A stretch of 7,991 nt of DNA from an uncultured Thermoanaerobacteraceae bacterium (GCA_937914965.1 CALGIY010000094.1:1-7991), one strand, 5' to 3'. Positions 1-6,499 are shown, numbered from the stretch's first letter. The notes: a model not told the origin generated them from the sequence alone. Translations and numbers: made by a program.

Positions 1-91
1 GGAATCGGGAGGAGGCCGACCATTTTTTCAACCATAAATCTGTTATCGGCCCGTTCTCTCTCTACGGGATCAGCGGGAGAATAAGGAACTC

Positions 92-3000
92 ATGGACAAC
101 TCCCTGCGCAATATCACCAATTCGCAGTTGATATTGATGGACCTTCAGAATGCGGAGACAGGTCAGCGAGGATTCCTTCTTACCGGCCGGGAGAAATTCC
201 TCTCACCTTATAGGGAGAGCAGAAGCTCGCTCCCTCAACGGGTTGACCAACTGCTCAATGGGGGGCTGACTGCCGAACAGTATTCTCGTGCGGAAAGACT
301 TGAAGCATTGGCCATGGAGAGGCTCGATATATTGGAAGAGCTGATCTCGCAGCGACGAGATTCACAGGTATTGGACCCTGACCTTTTGGATAGGGGGAAA
401 ACAATCATGGACTCGTGTCGAAATCTGATTGGCACGATCAGGCAGCATGAGGAGGTAAGGGCTGGGAAAAGGTCTGATGAACTGGACAGTTCTGCATTGA
501 CAACAACAATCCTGATAGCCTTTGCATCCCTGCTTTCCTTGGTAATAACCTCGGTCCTCTTTTTGAAACTGAGATCCGACTACAACCGTCGGGCCCAGTT
601 GCAGGCCGACCTGTTGGAGAAGGATAACGAGATGAAACGAAGACTGAATCTGATCAGGACTATTGCCCAACAGATAACCAGAGGAGACTATAACGTTTCC
701 ATCGACGACTCGCAAGAGGACGACCTGGGGACTATCGCTCAGAGTCTGCGAATCATGACCGAATCGCTCCAGAGAAACTTCGAGCAGCTCCAATGGAACG
801 ATTGGCGCAAGAACGGGCTCTCGGAACTCAATTTTGGCTTAATGGGAAACCTTAGCCAAGATGACATCGCTCGATTCAGTTTGAATTTTATTCTGGATTA
901 CCTGAATGTTGAAAATGGGGCCCTTTATCTCGTGGAAAGGAATAGTTTTAGGCTTGCACATACCGTAGGGCTAAAAGGCTGCCCAGATTCCGATCTCCCG
1001 TTAAGAGGAGGCCCGATCGGGGAGGTCTATGCAAAACAGCGAACCAAGGTGTTGAACGGTATCCTTCCAGAGGAATTTAAACTAAGCTTTGCCCAAGGTG
1101 AGCTAACTGTTAGCCAAATTGCCCTGATACCGGTCCTGTACCAACAGAAGTGCATGGGTATCATTGAAATTGGTTCACGAGCCACCTTGGATGAAAATAA
1201 GGTCAAGGTAATTGAAGAATTTGGCGAAATTATCGGCATAGCAATGGCTGCCGCCCAGAGCCGTGCCCGGGTCCAGCAGCTTCTTGAGGAAACGCAGACC
1301 CAGACCGAAGAACTGCAGGTACAGCATGCAGAGCTAGAGAACCTGAACACCGAACTTGAAGCGCAGGCCCATAAGCTCAGGGTCTCCGAAGAGGAACTCA
1401 GGTCCCAACAAGAGGAACTTCTGATGTCAAACAGGGAATTAGAAAAGAGGTCCCAGTCGCTGGAGGAAAGAAATCAGATGATCGCCGTCCGAAATAGGGA
1501 GATCCAGGAGAAAGCAGAGGCTCTGGCGCTGAGTACGAAGTATAAATCGGAATTCTTGGCCAATATGTCCCATGAGCTGCGCACTCCGCTCAATTCCATT
1601 CTTTTGCTCTCCAAGGTTCTGACGGAAAACAACGAGAGGAATCTCAGTGCCGAGCAAATAGAGTCCGCACAGGTGATCTGGTCTTCTGGGAGGGGACTGC
1701 TCAACTTGATAGACGAGATTTTGGACCTGTCCAAGATCGAGGCTGGAAAGATGACCCTAGAGAGGGAAACGTTTTCAATTGAAGACCTGCTTCTTGACCT
1801 TCAGCAGATGTTCAGGCCTTTAACAAAGGAAAAAATGCTCGATTTTAAGGTTGAGAATTTTTTGGCAAGTGGATTTCGCTTAAACAGCGATCGATTGCGC
1901 GTGGAGCAGATCCTCAGGAACTTGCTGTCCAATGCCATAAAATTCACCGAAAAGGGCCACGTGACCATGAGAGTGGAGAATCCAAATGGATCTCAAGAAA
2001 GTGTTCTTATCAGCGTTATTGATACAGGGATCGGAATTTCGCAAGAAAAACAACTGCTCATATTTGAAGCTTTTCAACAGGCTGACGGCTCCACACGCCG
2101 CCGATTTGGGGGTACTGGCCTCGGACTTTCCATTAGCCGAGAGATCGCTCGCTTGTTAAAAGGCGAGATCAGTGTACAGAGCGAGCCGGGTAAGGGCAGT
2201 ATCTTTTCCCTTTCCCTACCTATAGATGGTGCTTTGCCGACTGAATTTGATCACCAGGAGGATTCAGCAGAAAGTGATTCATTGGAGGTTGCTGAAGCGG
2301 CAGACCAATCGCAACCGTCCGAATCCTCCATTCCAGAGGATATTCCCGATGACCGACACGACCTTTTGCCTCAGGACAAGGTATTGTTGATAGTAGAGGA
2401 TGACACTGTCTTTGCTAGGGCGCTGATGGAATATGCTCGACAGGCAGGATTTAAAGCCGTAGTTGTGGGGCGAGGGGACGTGGTGCAGAGTGCAGCTCGA
2501 AAATATGGACCCAAGGCCATTCTACTGGACATCGTTCTCCCGATAATGGACGGGTGGCAGGTATTGGATTCCCTCAAGTCCAGTTCCTATACAAAGCATA
2601 TCCCTGTTCATATGATGTCTGCAGAACAGATCAAGAAAAACGAGAGCATCAGGCGAGGAGCGATTGATTTTATCCAGAAACCTTTTCAGAAACAGGGTTT
2701 CCAGAACATTTTCACTAAGATCGATGCTGCGCTGAAGCAGGGGCCAAAGAAAGTGCTCATAGTTGAGGAAAATGCAAAGCACGCTGCGGCTCTCTCCTAC
2801 TATTTGGAGAGTTTTGACATTTCAACAGAAATCAAGGGCTCACTGGAACAGAGTGTGCAGGCCCTGACCGAAGATAAGGTAGACTGTGTGATCCTTGATA
2901 TGGGAATTCCAGACCAGATCGCCTATGAGACCCTGGAAACCATTAAGAGCAACAGCGGTCTGGAGGAGCTTCCTATCATTGTTTTCACCGGGAAAAGCCT

Positions 3001-3553
3001 TTCAGGGCACGAGGAAATGAGGATAAAAGAATATGCCGACTCAATTGTTGTTAAAACGGTACATTCATATCAGCGAATACTTGATGAGGTAAATCTTTTC
3101 CTGCATTTGGTTGACCGTAAATCAGAGCACATTTCAACTGCTTCCTTGCCTGGTGAAAGAAAGCTCACTGAAATCCTCCAGGATCGAAAAGTGCTGATTG
3201 CGGACGATGATATCCGGAACATTTTCTCCATATCAAGGGCCTTGGAAAAATACAATGTAGAGGTCTTTTCAGCAATGGATGGCCAGGAGGCATGTGAAAT
3301 ACTGGACAAAAACCCAGGGATAGATATTGTGCTGATGGATATCATGATGCCAAATATGGATGGCTTCCAGGCGATCGAAAAAATACGTTCCCAGCGCAAT
3401 TTCCGTGATTTGCCGATCATTGCTGTTACTGCCAAGGCTATGATAGGGGACCGAGAGCGCTGCATGAGTGCAGGAGCATCCGATTATATTTCTAAACCTG
3501 TCGACATAGACCAGCTGGTATCCCTACTGAGGGTTTGGCTATTTGGACGTTAA
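92..3553 (+). CDS. Hybrid histidine kinase, CHASE3-TM-HAMP-GAF-HisKA-HATPase-REC-REC-REC (N-terminus probably incomplete)
   Basis: Membrane-anchored sensor kinase that should autophosphorylate and pass phosphate to its own or separate receiver domains. Seen: a CHASE3 core with the hallmark AETGQRGFLLTG near residue 22; one TM helix at about 137-158; HAMP at about 165-235; GAF at about 243-390; a long Glu/Gln-rich coiled coil at about 391-485; HisKA with H494 in MSHELRTPLN; HATPase with N614, DTGIGI at 644 and GGTGLGL at 673; REC1 from 763 (D813, K863), REC2 from 886 (D936, K988) and REC3 from 1033 (D1083, K1135). REC2 has EEN in place of the usual acidic pair and lacks the proline after its lysine, so it may be regulatory. 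Oddity: the first TM and start of CHASE3 are missing. The frame stays open upstream only to a TAA at 35-37. ATG 92 is the first start codon, with AAGGA at 83-87 before it. The domain call is certain; the true N-terminus is not. Confidence 0.93.
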   Translation: MDNSLRNITNSQLILMDLQNAETGQRGFLLTGREKFLSPYRESRSSLPQRVDQLLNGGLTAEQYSRAERLEALAMERLDILEELISQRRDSQVLDPDLLDRGKTIMDSCRNLIGTIRQHEEVRAGKRSDELDSSALTTTILIAFASLLSLVITSVLFLKLRSDYNRRAQLQADLLEKDNEMKRRLNLIRTIAQQITRGDYNVSIDDSQEDDLGTIAQSLRIMTESLQRNFEQLQWNDWRKNGLSELNFGLMGNLSQDDIARFSLNFILDYLNVENGALYLVERNSFRLAHTVGLKGCPDSDLPLRGGPIGEVYAKQRTKVLNGILPEEFKLSFAQGELTVSQIALIPVLYQQKCMGIIEIGSRATLDENKVKVIEEFGEIIGIAMAAAQSRARVQQLLEETQTQTEELQVQHAELENLNTELEAQAHKLRVSEEELRSQQEELLMSNRELEKRSQSLEERNQMIAVRNREIQEKAEALALSTKYKSEFLANMSHELRTPLNSILLLSKVLTENNERNLSAEQIESAQVIWSSGRGLLNLIDEILDLSKIEAGKMTLERETFSIEDLLLDLQQMFRPLTKEKMLDFKVENFLASGFRLNSDRLRVEQILRNLLSNAIKFTEKGHVTMRVENPNGSQESVLISVIDTGIGISQEKQLLIFEAFQQADGSTRRRFGGTGLGLSISREIARLLKGEISVQSEPGKGSIFSLSLPIDGALPTEFDHQEDSAESDSLEVAEAADQSQPSESSIPEDIPDDRHDLLPQDKVLLIVEDDTVFARALMEYARQAGFKAVVVGRGDVVQSAARKYGPKAILLDIVLPIMDGWQVLDSLKSSSYTKHIPVHMMSAEQIKKNESIRRGAIDFIQKPFQKQGFQNIFTKIDAALKQGPKKVLIVEENAKHAAALSYYLESFDISTEIKGSLEQSVQALTEDKVDCVILDMGIPDQIAYETLETIKSNSGLEELPIIVFTGKSLSGHEEMRIKEYADSIVVKTVHSYQRILDEVNLFLHLVDRKSEHISTASLPGERKLTEILQDRKVLIADDDIRNIFSISRALEKYNVEVFSAMDGQEACEILDKNPGIDIVLMDIMMPNMDGFQAIEKIRSQRNFRDLPIIAVTAKAMIGDRERCMSAGASDYISKPVDIDQLVSLLRVWLFGR

Positions 3554-3566
3554 AACCATTATACAG

Positions 3567-3935
3567 ATGAAAGTTCTAATTATTGACGACGACAACCGAA
3601 ATATTTTCGCATTGAAAACTGCACTTAAATCGAGAGGTGTAGAAGCAATGGGTTGCCTCAATCCTCTGGAAGGATTGGGTTTGTTGGATCGTGGAATTGA
3701 ATTTGATGTGGTCCTGTTGGATATGATGATGCCAGAATTTGATGGGTTCCAATTCTTGGACCATATTCTCAGTTCCTCTGGCGTTAGTTATCCTCCGGTA
3801 ATATCTGTTACTGCAAAAGCGATGAAGGGCGACCGGGAACGTTGTCTTCTGGCAGGTGCAGGGGGCTATGTGTCCAAACCAGTGGATATCGATGTACTAT
3901 TGGCCGAGATAAGGTCAGTAATATCTAAGAAATAG
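3567..3935 (+). CDS. Stand-alone response regulator receiver (single REC domain)
   Basis: A 122-residue protein consisting only of a CheY-like receiver domain, with no output domain, so probably a cytoplasmic phosphate shuttle or competitor for the neighbouring kinase. Seen: IIDDDN acidic pocket near residue 6, phospho-acceptor D52 in LLDMMMPEFDG, a VTAKAM switch segment, and the SKPVD lysine near the C-terminus. It closely resembles REC3 of the upstream kinase (both share NIF near the N-terminus, TAKAM, GDRERC and SKPVDID), which suggests a duplicated receiver. I chose ATG 3567 because it places MKVLIIDDD at the usual distance from a REC N-terminus. A TTG at 3543 in the same frame would overlap the kinase stop and add eight residues. 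No Shine-Dalgarno is visible. It lies 13 nt after the kinase and 1 nt before the methyltransferase, so it is almost certainly co-transcribed. Confidence 0.92.
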   Translation: MKVLIIDDDNRNIFALKTALKSRGVEAMGCLNPLEGLGLLDRGIEFDVVLLDMMMPEFDGFQFLDHILSSSGVSYPPVISVTAKAMKGDRERCLLAGAGGYVSKPVDIDVLLAEIRSVISKK

Positions 3936-3936
3936 T

Positions 3937-4746
3937 ATGGAAGAGGGTGGACAGGTAGAATGGTTCGTGCATCGTTTCTTCGAGCGGTTCGGTTTTGACT
4001 TTAGGGATTATAGCAGAGGTTCCCTGGAGCGGAGGTTACTGCGTATATTGTCAATCTGGAAGTCACCAGATTTGAGAGACCTATACCATAGGTTGCAAAG
4101 CGATCCTTCATTGGTTTCTGTTTTCGTCCAACAGATTACTGTCCCCTTTACCACGATGTTCCGTGATCCCGGATTCTTTTTAGAACTGAGGAGGGCAGTT
4201 TTGCCTTATTTGAGCACGTTCCCAACGATTCGCGTTTGGATAGCCGGATGTGCCACGGGTGAGGAAGCTTATGCGTTGGCCATACTCTTGAAAGAATGTG
4301 GACTGCTCGAAAGGTCCCTCGTTTATGCAACGGACCTGAATCCGCATGTGGTTGAACGGGCCTCTAAAGGTGTTTTTCCCGTGGAGAACGTTCGCGATTT
4401 TGTGGAAAACTATGTTCAATCAGGAGGAACGGAAGGGCTGTCCGCACATTATATGGCCAACCACGGTTTTGTCCAGTTCGATAGCGTACTTCGCTCTCGA
4501 ATGGTATTTTCTACCCATAACCTTGTCTCTGACAGCTCTTTCAACAGTTTCCAGCTCATCCTATGCCGGAATGTTCTCATTTACTTTAACCGCAGCCTGC
4601 AGAACCGTGTTCTTGATCTTTTTTACGAGAGTTTGGAAAATGCCGGTTATTTGGGGTTGGGGCCGAGGGAAACGATAGTGTTTTCTACAGTTTCCGATCG
4701 ATTTCAGCGTGTTGGGCCCGAAAAACTGTGGCAAAAATGTAAGTGA
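3937..4746 (+). CDS. CheR-type SAM-dependent protein-glutamate methyltransferase
   Basis: A 269-residue protein of the CheR family, which transfers methyl from S-adenosylmethionine to glutamates of chemoreceptor-like proteins. Seen: a helical CheR N-domain in about the first 65 residues (RRLLRIL basic patch at about residues 31-37); the SAM-binding motif WIAGCATGEEAYALA from W101; the acidic ribose-contact segment YATDLNP with D133; and the family motif CRNVLIYF at 210-217. The length is normal for a minimal CheR with no fused TPR or CheB. ATG 3937 starts 1 nt after the stop of the REC gene and no other start fits better. In related Bacteroidota operons CheR often accompanies CheB and large hybrid kinases; no CheB is visible here. 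With no chemoreceptor in view, the methyl acceptor cannot be named. The stop at 4744-4746 lies 41 nt before the next REC start. Confidence 0.93.
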   Translation: MEEGGQVEWFVHRFFERFGFDFRDYSRGSLERRLLRILSIWKSPDLRDLYHRLQSDPSLVSVFVQQITVPFTTMFRDPGFFLELRRAVLPYLSTFPTIRVWIAGCATGEEAYALAILLKECGLLERSLVYATDLNPHVVERASKGVFPVENVRDFVENYVQSGGTEGLSAHYMANHGFVQFDSVLRSRMVFSTHNLVSDSSFNSFQLILCRNVLIYFNRSLQNRVLDLFYESLENAGYLGLGPRETIVFSTVSDRFQRVGPEKLWQKCK

Positions 4747-4787
4747 TGTTTCACAAAGCATACAGATTTAATAATTTTGAAATTAGA

Positions 4788-5029
4788 ATGAACAATAAAA
4801 CGATACTTATTTTTGACGACGATCAAAATGTGCAGGAAATTTTTTCCATAGTTCTCGAGGATATGGGCTATACAATTAAATGTTCAACTACATCCCACGA
4901 TGTTTTGGAAAAAGCGAGCAGATATAAGCCTGACTTGATACTAATGGACAACTGGATCCCTGAAATAGGTGGTGTTGCCGCAACAAAACTTTTGAAAGGC
5001 CATTCGGAATTCCGGTCAATTCCAGTCAT
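4788..5029 (+). pseudogene. Receiver-domain response regulator, 5' part, interrupted by IS110 element
   Basis: First 80 codons and two bases of the next of a second stand-alone REC gene. Seen: ILIFDDDQ acidic pocket (D10-D12), phospho-acceptor D54 in ILMDNWIPE, and the start of the fourth beta strand (IPVI), where the reading is cut. The open frame runs on into the inserted element and stops at 5091-5093, adding about 20 unrelated residues. The truncated product would lack the Ser/Thr switch and the conserved lysine and is unlikely to work. ATG 4788 gives a normal REC N-terminus (MNNKTILIFDDD). GTG 4743, overlapping the CheR stop, would add 15 residues with no counterpart in REC domains. The 3' part is at 6284-6407. 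Confidence 0.9.
5026..5029 (+). repeat. TCAT shared at both IS110 junctions (left copy)
   Basis: TCAT occurs at 5026-5029 and again at 6280-6283, flanking the element. Deleting one copy together with the element restores the REC reading frame exactly. The central AT is the dinucleotide common to all four predicted bridge RNA guides, so it is the best candidate for the crossover core. IS110 elements recombine at a short core and do not make classical target duplications. Confidence 0.75.
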
Positions 5030-5031
5030 CG

Positions 5032-5039
5032 TAAGTTTG
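5032..5039 (+). promoter_or_regulatory. -7 box TAAGTTTG of a junction promoter
   Basis: A perfect match to the Bacteroidota -7 consensus TAnnTTTG, two bases inside the left end. In the inserted state there is no TTG at a suitable distance upstream in the host gene. In a circular form, the TTTG at 6262-6265 of the right end would lie 20 bp upstream, completing the promoter. Start of transcription would fall near 5044-5048, just before the first bridge RNA hairpin. Confidence 0.55.
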
Positions 5040-5059
5040 GAAAAGTATTGTTGGAGATT

Positions 5060-5090
5060 AGTTGACAGAATATTATTTTGTTTGTCAATT
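5060..5090 (+). other. 5' hairpin of the bridge RNA
   Basis: AGTTGACA at 5060-5067 pairs with TGTCAATT at 5083-5090 (seven Watson-Crick pairs and one G-U), closing a 15-nt AT-rich loop. It occupies the place of the 5' stem-loop in IS621 bridge RNA. The TTGACA inside it resembles a sigma-70 -35 box, but no matching -10 follows at the right distance. Confidence 0.65.
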
Positions 5091-5106
5091 TAATTGGATC
5101 CAGCCG

Positions 5107-5174
5107 AGAGAGGGATCAAGACTTTTACCTGTCATTGGTCAGTAAGACCCTCGAGAATGCTAGTCCCCCTCTCT
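5107..5174 (+). other. Target-binding loop of the bridge RNA
   Basis: Outer stem AGAGAGGG (5107-5114) pairs with CCCTCTCT (5167-5174); an inner stem GACT (5120-5123) pairs with AGTC (5162-5165). Inside lie the left target guide CCTGTCATT (5128-5136), a GGTC/GACC hairpin (5137-5149), and the right target guide CTCGAGAATG (5150-5159). The left guide equals the restored target CCAGTCATT (5022-5029 plus 6284) at 8 of 9 positions. The right guide is complementary to 6281-6288 (CATTCTCG) over eight contiguous bases. Confidence 0.85.
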
Positions 5175-5177
5175 TAA

Positions 5178-5249
5178 TTCTTATTTAAACTTGGACAGTT
5201 CATTAGGCCTGTAGAGCCTGCTTTTACGATTGATAAGTTGCGATAAGAA
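5178..5249 (+). other. Donor-binding loop of the bridge RNA
   Basis: Outer stem TTCTTAT (5178-5184) pairs with ATAAGAA (5243-5249); an inner stem AACTT (5188-5192) pairs with AAGTT (5235-5239). Inside lie the left donor guide ACAGTTCATT (5195-5204), an AGGC/GCCT hairpin (5205-5219), and the right donor guide TTACGAT (5224-5230). The left guide is identical to the element's right end at 6275-6284. The right guide is complementary to ATCGTAA at the left end, 5028-5034. Confidence 0.85.
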
Positions 5250-5266
5250 CTGCTGTGATCACAAAT

Positions 5267-6229
5267 ATGATATTTACAAATATGGTAACTGGTATCGATT
5301 GTTCAAAGGATTATTTTGATGTTGTTCTTATAGATAAGGACAAGAAGGTTTTTGAAGGCAGGTTCACAAACAATGCAAAGGGATTTAAGGAGGCGCTGCC
5401 CCATATTCAGGAATCCCATGTTGTCATGGAGCACACGGGACCCTATTCCTTTTCCCTGGCATGCTTGCTGTACGACTCCCATGTCCGTGTATCGGTGGTG
5501 AACCCTTTGGTCATCCGGCGCTTTTCGCAGACCAGGATGATCAGGACCAAGACGGACCGTAAGGACGCGCTGATCATAGCGGAATATGGGCTCATGTACC
5601 AACCACAATTATGGAGCATGCCCAATGAAAAGATACAGGAGATCAGACAGTGGGAGACTTGTCTGCGGGGAATGATCAAATGCAAAGTGATGCTGATGAA
5701 TCAGTATCATGCCTTTGAGCACAGCGGTAATTTCGTGGATGCCGTCAGGGAGAAGATGGAAGTGCAGGTACAGAACCAGGAGCTGGAAATAATGCAGGTT
5801 GAGTCCAAGATCCAGGCATTGATCCAGGAGGTTTTCCCCGAACTGCACAAGAATCTGACGAGCATACCCGGTATCGGTCCAAAAAGTGCCGTATTGATGA
5901 TCGTCCTGACGAACGGGTTTCATGATTTTGAGAACCACAAACAGGTGATCTCCTATTTCGGCCTGGCACCCAGGATCTATGAATCGGGATCGAGCGTAAG
6001 AGGAAGGTCCGGTATCTGCAAAATGGGGATGTCTTCCGTACGAGCAGTACTGTTTATGGCCGCCAGAACGGCTCGATTGTACAACCCGACCTGCAAAGAC
6101 CTGTACGATCGATTGAGGTCGGCCGGAAAGGCCCATCGGGTGGCGATGATTGCAGTTGTAAACAAGTTGATCAAACAGGCATTCGCGATTGCAAAGTCTG
6201 GCGAGAGCTATCGTTTGGTGAAGTCTTAA
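5267..6229 (+). CDS. IS110-family DEDD/serine recombinase (transposase)
   Basis: Bridge-RNA-guided recombinase that excises and inserts the element. Numbering from GTG 5255 (324 residues): the RuvC-like DEDD domain has D15 in GIDCSKDYFDV, E59 in VVMEHTGPYS, and D101 and D104 in KTDRKDA. The C-terminal Tnp_20 (transposase IS116/IS110/IS902) domain has SIPGIGPKSA near 203 and the serine S244 in YESGSSVRG, the segment that holds the catalytic serine of IS621. The spacing E-D-D (42, then 3 residues) matches what I recall for IS621, and the length is close to that family's usual 326. Start is uncertain: GTG 5255, ATG 5267 and ATG 5282 are all in frame with no Shine-Dalgarno. I chose 5267 because it places the first Asp at residue 11 and leaves the bridge RNA stem free. 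No truncation or frameshift is seen. Confidence 0.93.
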   Translation: MIFTNMVTGIDCSKDYFDVVLIDKDKKVFEGRFTNNAKGFKEALPHIQESHVVMEHTGPYSFSLACLLYDSHVRVSVVNPLVIRRFSQTRMIRTKTDRKDALIIAEYGLMYQPQLWSMPNEKIQEIRQWETCLRGMIKCKVMLMNQYHAFEHSGNFVDAVREKMEVQVQNQELEIMQVESKIQALIQEVFPELHKNLTSIPGIGPKSAVLMIVLTNGFHDFENHKQVISYFGLAPRIYESGSSVRGRSGICKMGMSSVRAVLFMAARTARLYNPTCKDLYDRLRSAGKAHRVAMIAVVNKLIKQAFAIAKSGESYRLVKS

Positions 6230-6261
6230 CAGAATAAAATTTGGAGAAAAAATAAAATAAA

Positions 6262-6265
6262 TTTG
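6262..6265 (+). promoter_or_regulatory. -33 box TTTG in the IS110 right end
   Basis: In an excised circle this TTTG would lie 20 bp (18 nt of right end plus 2 nt of left end) before the TAAGTTTG at 5032-5039, within the 17-23 bp range described for Bacteroidota promoters. It also forms the end of TAAATTTG (6258-6265), itself a match to the -7 consensus, but that has no TTG at a suitable distance upstream. Confidence 0.5.
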
Positions 6266-6279
6266 GAAATAGACACAGT

Positions 6280-6283
6280 TCAT
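6280..6283 (+). repeat. TCAT shared at both IS110 junctions (right copy)
   Basis: Right partner of the TCAT at 5026-5029; it marks the right boundary of the element and contains the candidate AT crossover core. Confidence 0.75.
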
Positions 6284-6407
6284 TCTCGTGTCGGCTAACA
6301 GCGAGGTAGAAGAATTGGCGAAAAATGCGTTGGCAGATGGATTCTTGGGAAAGCCTTTTGATCTGGAGAGGTTAGAAAAGCTGGTCGAAGAATTTCTCCA
6401 AGAATAA
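6284..6407 (+). pseudogene. Receiver-domain response regulator, 3' part, after IS110 element
   Basis: Continuation of the REC gene that begins at 4788. It has no start codon of its own and reads LVSANSEVEELAKNALAD, then GFLGKPFDLERLEKLVEEF, ending at TAA 6405-6407. It supplies the Ser switch (VSA) and the conserved lysine (GKPF) absent from the 5' part. Joined at 5029/6284, the junction codon becomes ATT (Ile81) and the protein is 121 residues, a standard single-REC length. The restored order of motifs (DDD, D54, VSA, KP) is that of a functional receiver. It is the last gene of the operon that I can recognise; whether the operon continued beyond it is not visible. Confidence 0.9.
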
Positions 6408-6499
6408 TCCGTTGGATCAAATGCCCACTCCTGCAAGGCAATGAGTTTATGGATAAGGAATGCTTTGAATTTGTTCTTTTTTAAACCGGAGCTGGATAG

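Larger units (their letters stand above)
5045..5250 (+). ncRNA. Predicted bridge RNA of the IS110 element
   Basis: Non-coding RNA expected to bind the recombinase and specify both recombination partners by base pairing, as established for IS621. Seen by manual folding: a 5' hairpin (5060-5067 with 5083-5090); a target-binding stem-loop (5107-5174); and a donor-binding stem-loop (5178-5249). Each of the two loops has the layout left guide, small hairpin, right guide. The target guides match the host gene on both sides of the insertion and the donor guides match the element's two ends. Both RNA ends are approximate: the 5' end is inferred from the junction promoter, and the 3' end from the last stem. 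The length of about 200 nt is close to that of known bridge RNAs. Confidence 0.85.
5030..6283 (+). mobile_element. Complete IS110-family insertion sequence, IS621-like (1254 bp)
   Basis: Boundaries come from the host gene: joining 5029 to 6284 rebuilds an uninterrupted REC domain, with the shared TCAT leaving a 4-bp placement ambiguity. The element has a long non-coding left end (about 237 nt), one recombinase gene, and a short right end (54 nt). That is the arrangement of the IS110 subgroup, which carries the bridge RNA upstream of the gene, rather than the IS1111 subgroup. No terminal inverted repeats are seen, as expected for IS110 proper. It is inserted in the same orientation as the signalling operon. 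Intact recombinase motifs and guide matches to the present flanks suggest a recent, possibly still active, insertion. Confidence 0.9.

Noticed and set aside
4346..4678. A 110-residue open frame inside the CheR gene
   Set aside because: Shifted-frame shadow of the methyltransferase, which has all of its family motifs.
5062..5090. TTGACA as a sigma-70 -35 box for the IS110 element
   Set aside because: It is one arm of the 5' bridge RNA hairpin, no TATAAT-like box follows at 16-18 bp, and the junction boxes at 6262-6265 and 5032-5039 fit the likely host better.
5026..6283. TCAT at both junctions as a target-site duplication
   Set aside because: IS110 elements do not make staggered-cut duplications; a shared core between target and donor ends explains it and agrees with the guides.
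5609..6436. A 275-residue minus-strand open frame across the recombinase gene
   Set aside because: It lies wholly antisense to a well-supported recombinase and the REC remnant and shows no family motifs.
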